Shown piece by piece: positions 60,804 to 64,000 of a stretch of 64,000 bases of DNA. The notes under the pieces were generated by a model. The model searched no databases, was not told the DNA's origin, and saw only the letters and a program-made list of their open reading frames with translations. The number at the start of each line of letters is the position of its first letter. The stretch's first letter is position 1. The translations under genes and the position numbers were made by a program. This DNA comes from Sphingomonas sp. Root720 (GTDB lineage Bacteria > Pseudomonadota > Alphaproteobacteria > Sphingomonadales > Sphingomonadaceae). The stretch is from positions 553,072 to 617,071 of the forward strand of contig NZ_LMID01000011.1 of the NCBI RefSeq assembly GCF_001428605.1, written 5' to 3'.

Positions 60804-61229
60804 ATGGATCTGGAGAAGCGGGCGCTGGCCGCCGATTTGCTGCATGAATTCTGCTGGCGCGCGGACAGCGGGGCGGGGACGGGCATCGCCGAACTCTTCA
60901 CCGACGACGCTACCGTGGCGACGCCGCATTTCCGCCTAGCGGGGCGCGAGCAGATCGACGCCTGGTTCAGCGAGCGCGCGAAGCCGGGCGAGCGAACGGT
61001 GCGCCATCTTCTCTCGAACCTTCGCTTCGACGAGCGCGAGGACGGCACGATGGAGGTCACCGCCTACTCGATGGTCACGATATTGCTGCCGACCGGTGAG
61101 GCCGCGCGGGTCGCGGTGGGTACCTCGACCGACGAGCTGGTCTTCGAGGGCGGGCGTGCGCTGTTCGCTCGTCGCCAGCTCGATATCGCTTTCGAGGGAC
61201 GGCTGCCGGTGGACGGAGGCGCCGCATGA
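60804..61229 (+). CDS. SnoaL/NTF2-like protein
   Basis: 141-aa cone-fold protein of the NTF2/SnoaL superfamily: ADLLHEFCWRADSG, LFTDDATVATPHFRLAGREQIDAWF and VRHLLSNLRF. ATG 60804 has GGGAGGG upstream. Members act as small isomerases, dehydratases or ring-hydroxylating beta-subunit-like proteins. The stop overlaps the FAH-family gene by 4 bp. Confidence 0.82.
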   Translation: MDLEKRALAADLLHEFCWRADSGAGTGIAELFTDDATVATPHFRLAGREQIDAWFSERAKPGERTVRHLLSNLRFDEREDGTMEVTAYSMVTILLPTGEAARVAVGTSTDELVFEGGRALFARRQLDIAFEGRLPVDGGAA

Positions 61230-62122
61230 AGCTCGCGACGATATGGCTCGATGGCGCGGCTGCGCCGGCGATCGTCCGGGACGGGAGGGCGATCGCCTTC
61301 CGGCATCTGTCGCCGGAGCTGCCGGGCTCGATCGAGGCGCTGTTCGCCGGCGGCGAGGAGGCGTTCGCGCGATTACGCCGCGCGGCCGACCGGCCGGGCG
61401 AGGGGCTGTCGCTGGACGAGGTGCGGCTGCTTGCGCCGCTGTCTCGGCCCGGCAAGCTGCTCGGGATCGGCTTCAACTATGCCAGCCATGTCGAGGAGGT
61501 TCGCGCCAAGGGACTGCCGATTCCCGACCTGCGCAACCAGATCTGGTTCAACAAGCAGGTCAGCGCGATCACGGGCCCGTTCGATCCGATCCATCTGCCG
61601 GCCGTGTCCGAACAGCTCGATTATGAATGCGAGCTCGGCATCGTCATCGGCCGGCGTTGCCGCCACGTCCCCGAAGCCGATGCGCGCAAGGTCATCGCGG
61701 GCTATCTGGTGGGCAACGACGTCAGCGTACGCGATTGGCAGCTCAAGGCGCCGACCGCGACGCTCGGCAAGTCGTTCGATACCCACGCCCCGATCGGTCC
61801 CTGGATCACGACGGCCGACGAAGTCGCCGCCCCCGACGATCTCGCGATCCGAACGCTGGTCGACGGCAGGGTCGTGCAGGACGGACGGACGAGCGAACTG
61901 GTCAACGGCATCGATGCGATGATCGCCTATCTGACTCAGGTGATGACGCTCGAGCCTGGCGACATCCTGCTCACCGGAACGCCGAAGGGCGTCGCCGCCG
62001 GCCACACGCCGCCGACCTGGCTGCGCGAAGGGCAGATCGTCCGCGTCGAGATCGAGGGCCTCGGCCATCTCGAGAACCGGGTCGTGGCCGAACCCCTCGC
62101 CGAAACCACCTTCATCCAATGA
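61226..62122 (+). CDS. Fumarylacetoacetate hydrolase (FAH) family protein, second copy
   Basis: 298-aa FAH-family protein of the shorter type (5-oxopent-3-ene-1,2,5-tricarboxylate decarboxylase/acylpyruvase-like): GKLLGIGFNYASHVEE near residue 75, LDYECELGIVIGRRC with metal-binding glutamates near 133, GYLVGNDVSVRDWQL near 160, and DILLTGTPKGVAAGHTPP near 248. Expected to hydrolyse an acylpyruvate or ring-cleavage product. Forms an operon with the SnoaL-like protein and the quinone oxidoreductase. Confidence 0.93.
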   Translation: MKLATIWLDGAAAPAIVRDGRAIAFRHLSPELPGSIEALFAGGEEAFARLRRAADRPGEGLSLDEVRLLAPLSRPGKLLGIGFNYASHVEEVRAKGLPIPDLRNQIWFNKQVSAITGPFDPIHLPAVSEQLDYECELGIVIGRRCRHVPEADARKVIAGYLVGNDVSVRDWQLKAPTATLGKSFDTHAPIGPWITTADEVAAPDDLAIRTLVDGRVVQDGRTSELVNGIDAMIAYLTQVMTLEPGDILLTGTPKGVAAGHTPPTWLREGQIVRVEIEGLGHLENRVVAEPLAETTFIQ

Positions 62123-62156
62123 GAAGAACCGCGATGTGCTGCCTGGAGGCAGGAGA

Positions 62157-63116
62157 ATGAAGGCGGCGGTTCTCGACCGATTGGGCGCGCTGCCGCGCTT
62201 TGCCGATTTCGCCGAACCCGATGTCCGGGACGGCGAGACGCTGGTCAGGGTGTCCGCCGCCGCGGTCAAGCCGATCGACCGGGCGATCGCGGCGGGCACT
62301 CATTATGCCAGCCCGAAACTGCTGCCGGTGGTGTGCGGCATGGACGGGGTGGGCACCGACGCGCGGGGCGAGCGCGCCTATTTCATGGCGACACGCCGGC
62401 CTTATGGGGCGATGGCGGAGTTGGCTCCGGCCGCATGGACCGTGCCGGTGCCGGACGCGCTGGATACGGCCGCCGCCGCCGCGGTAGTGAACCCGGCGAT
62501 CGCCGCCTGGCTGCCGCTCGACTGGCGCGGGCGGCTGGAGCCCGGCCAGTCGGTGTTGATCCTTGGCGCCACCGGCAATGCCGGCCGCATGGCGGTGACG
62601 GTCGCCCGGCTGCTTGGGGCCGGACGGGTCATCGCCGCCGGCCGCAACCGCGCGGTCCTTGCCGGGCTTGAGGCCGACGCGACCGTCGACCTGTCGCTGC
62701 CGCGCAAGGAACTGGTCGCGCAATTCTCGGCCGTGATCGGCGATGGGCCGGACGTGATCGTCGACTATGTCTGGGGCACGCCCGTCGAGGCGCTGCTCGA
62801 AAGCCTGGCGACGGGGGACCTCCATGCCGCTGGCCGGGGAACGCCGACCAGGCTGGTCTCGGTCGGGGAGATGGGCGGCGGCAGCATCACCTTGCCATCG
62901 GCCATGCTGCGCGGATCGCGGATCGAGTTGCTCGGCAGCGGCACCGCCAACATGCCGCCGCTCGACCGGATGAAGCGGATCACGTCGGACATATTGGCGC
63001 TGGCCGCGCAGGGGCGTCTTGCGGTGGACATCGAGACCTGGCCGATCGCCGACGTCGCGCAGGCCTGGCGGCAAGCGGAAGCCGCCGAACGGCGGCCGGT
63101 CGTCACGATCGGATAG
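62157..63116 (+). CDS. Quinone oxidoreductase-like (zeta-crystallin family) protein
   Basis: 319-aa medium-chain reductase without zinc ligands. MKAAVLDRLGALPRF opens it, NADPH-binding SVLILGATGNAGRMAVTVAR near residue 135. The start ATG 62157 has GGAGGCAGGAGA directly upstream and is preferred over the upstream GTG 62136. Likely reduces an enone or quinone. Third gene of the operon begun at 60804. Confidence 0.88.
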   Translation: MKAAVLDRLGALPRFADFAEPDVRDGETLVRVSAAAVKPIDRAIAAGTHYASPKLLPVVCGMDGVGTDARGERAYFMATRRPYGAMAELAPAAWTVPVPDALDTAAAAAVVNPAIAAWLPLDWRGRLEPGQSVLILGATGNAGRMAVTVARLLGAGRVIAAGRNRAVLAGLEADATVDLSLPRKELVAQFSAVIGDGPDVIVDYVWGTPVEALLESLATGDLHAAGRGTPTRLVSVGEMGGGSITLPSAMLRGSRIELLGSGTANMPPLDRMKRITSDILALAAQGRLAVDIETWPIADVAQAWRQAEAAERRPVVTIG

Positions 63117-63146
63117 ACGGTGGAGGGGGGCGGCGCCCGATCCTTC

Positions 63147-63815
63147 TCAGGCCGGCTCGAATTCGCGAAGCCGGCTTCGCAGATTCTCCTCGACCGTGTC
63201 GAGATGCTCCTCGAACAGCCGTACCGCGCGGGCCTCGTCGCGGGCTACCAGCGCGGCGATGATCTCGTCATGCTGGTGCATGCCCTCGCTCGCGAGATGG
63301 GTGACGGTGCGATCGAGATTCTGCACCCGGATGATCTGGCGCGACGTGACCAGGTGGACGTCCGCCAGCGGTTCGTTGCCGCTGGCCAGGACGATCGCCC
63401 GGTGGACCGAATTGTTGAGCCTGAGGAAGTCGTGGATATCGTTCCGCGCCACGGTGTCGCGCATGTCCTCGTCGAGGCCGGCGATCCGGCCCAGCGTTTC
63501 CTCGTCGGCGTTGCGACATGCCAGGCGGACGGCCAGCAGCTCGAGCGCGCGGAGCAGTTCGAAATTCTGCATCGTCTTCTCGCGCGTCGGCGCTGTCACG
63601 ACGGCGCCGCGGTTCGGCGTCACCTCGATCAACCCCTCCGCGACGAGGCTCTGGTAGGATTCGCGGAGCGGCGATCGCGAAATGCCATAGCGTTCGCACA
63701 GCGCGCGTTCCTGCAGCCGCGCGCCGGGGCGCCAAACCCCGTCGATGATCTCCTGCCGGAGGCGGTTGCAGACTTCGGACTGGAGGGAAGAGCGCTGGAT
63801 GCGGGTGTCGTTCAT
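63147..63815 (-). CDS. GntR-family (FCD) transcriptional regulator
   Basis: 222 aa. Winged helix at 8-75 (LRQEIIDGVWRPGARLQERA and RYGISRSPLRESYQSLVAEG) and an FCD effector domain (about 85-215) with LRALELLAVRLACRN and the histidine pair region MHQHDEIIAALVARD. Convergent with the quinone oxidoreductase and upstream of the partial gene, which it may control. ATG 63815 preferred over 63851. Confidence 0.9.
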   Translation of the reverse strand: MNDTRIQRSSLQSEVCNRLRQEIIDGVWRPGARLQERALCERYGISRSPLRESYQSLVAEGLIEVTPNRGAVVTAPTREKTMQNFELLRALELLAVRLACRNADEETLGRIAGLDEDMRDTVARNDIHDFLRLNNSVHRAIVLASGNEPLADVHLVTSRQIIRVQNLDRTVTHLASEGMHQHDEIIAALVARDEARAVRLFEEHLDTVEENLRSRLREFEPA

Positions 63816-63865
63816 GAACGCTGGGTATCGCATCCGGCATACTGTCGACAAGGTGCCATCCGTCG

Positions 63866-64000
63866 TCAGGCCCTGTGCATGTCCCAGGGCGTCTTCCCGT
63901 CCGGGAGTGTCGGTCGGCGGGTGATGGTGTCGAGGGGGATGCCGGCCTCGAAGTCGGCGATCATGGCTTCGGGGTCGAAGACGATGACCATGAAGTTCTC
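63866..64000 (-). CDS. C-terminal part of an unidentified protein, cut by the window edge
   Basis: 44 residues to a TGA at 63868-63866, reading ENFMVIVFDPEAMIADFEAG then IPLDTITRRP and a final PWDMHRA. The open frame continues beyond the right edge. I do not recognise the family from this tail. Same strand as the GntR gene, 50 bp upstream of its start, so the GntR gene may follow it in an operon. Confidence 0.6.
   Translation of the reverse strand, partial: ENFMVIVFDPEAMIADFEAGIPLDTITRRPTLPDGKTPWDMHRA

Noticed and set aside
1..64000. CRISPR arrays, insertion sequences, tRNA or rRNA genes
   Set aside because: No regularly spaced repeats, transposase genes with terminal repeats or tRNA-like cloverleaf sequences were noticed; a dedicated search was not possible.

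Overview
The window is about 67% GC by eye, densely packed, and full of 4-bp ATGA/GTGA gene overlaps. Its gene content (ccoNOQPGHIS with FixLJ, Acr3/ArsH arsenic genes, a PEPxxWA-type C-terminal sorting tail, many ring- and side-chain-degrading enzymes) points to an alphaproteobacterium, most likely a sphingomonad (Sphingomonas/Rhizorhabdus type). That assignment is inference; no rRNA or tRNA gene was seen.

Layout. 1-9606: an accessory catabolic block with an acyl-CoA synthetase (cut by the left edge), a fumarylacetoacetate-hydrolase-family enzyme, a carboxymuconolactone-decarboxylase-like protein, a LysR regulator, an LLM flavin monooxygenase, a glutathione S-transferase, a double cupin, a beta-hydroxyacid dehydrogenase and a GMC oxidoreductase. 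10130-20577: one long chemosensory operon (soluble MCP with two signalling tips, triple-CheW protein, CheB, CheR, CheA, STAS protein, CheY, CheC, hybrid PAS histidine kinase). 21061-28634: a complete cbb3 oxidase operon ccoNOQPGHIS. 28744-34498: OmpW and HemN sharing two FNR-type boxes, a small Cys-rich exported protein, a FixJ-like regulator split into two adjacent genes, then FixL/FixJ. 34720-47244: a stress/energy island with a K+ channel, a PatZ-like acyl-CoA synthetase-acetyltransferase, an NAD(P)H-quinone-oxidoreductase-like flavoprotein, a triple-BON protein, a short histidine kinase, two zinc alcohol dehydrogenases, a phosphotransferase/P-loop kinase fusion, two paralogous universal stress proteins and a BLUF photoreceptor. 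47368-50492: an arsenic operon arsR-arsC(LMW-PTP type)-arsC(Grx type)-acr3-arsH. 50710-58565: a DksA/TraR fusion, DUF465, a PEP-CTERM-like protein, HdeD, a beta-CASP nuclease-like protein, MgtC/DUF4010, PilZ, a receiver remnant, a receiver/EAL pair and a 54-aa protein. 58800-64000: a second catabolic block (SDR, monooxygenase remnant, TetR, SnoaL-like, second FAH-family enzyme, quinone oxidoreductase, GntR, and the tail of an unidentified gene).

The main discovery candidate is a recurrent 14-bp site, GGGAAnTnTACGWA, found seven times (10-12 of its 12 specified bases) only between 31.9 and 53 kb, always between genes and mostly 43-96 bp upstream of start codons facing it. It precedes the split FixJ-like regulator, the small ORF/patZ unit, the ADH-kinase operon, the BLUF/Usp divergent region, the ADH-Usp operon, the DksA fusion and the beta-CASP/HdeD divergent region. 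With FixL (haem ligand and both partner arginines present) and FixJ next door, I infer a local low-oxygen survival regulon. The cbb3, hemN and ompW genes instead carry FNR/FixK-type boxes, so two layers of oxygen control seem to coexist; no fixK/fnr gene lies in the window.
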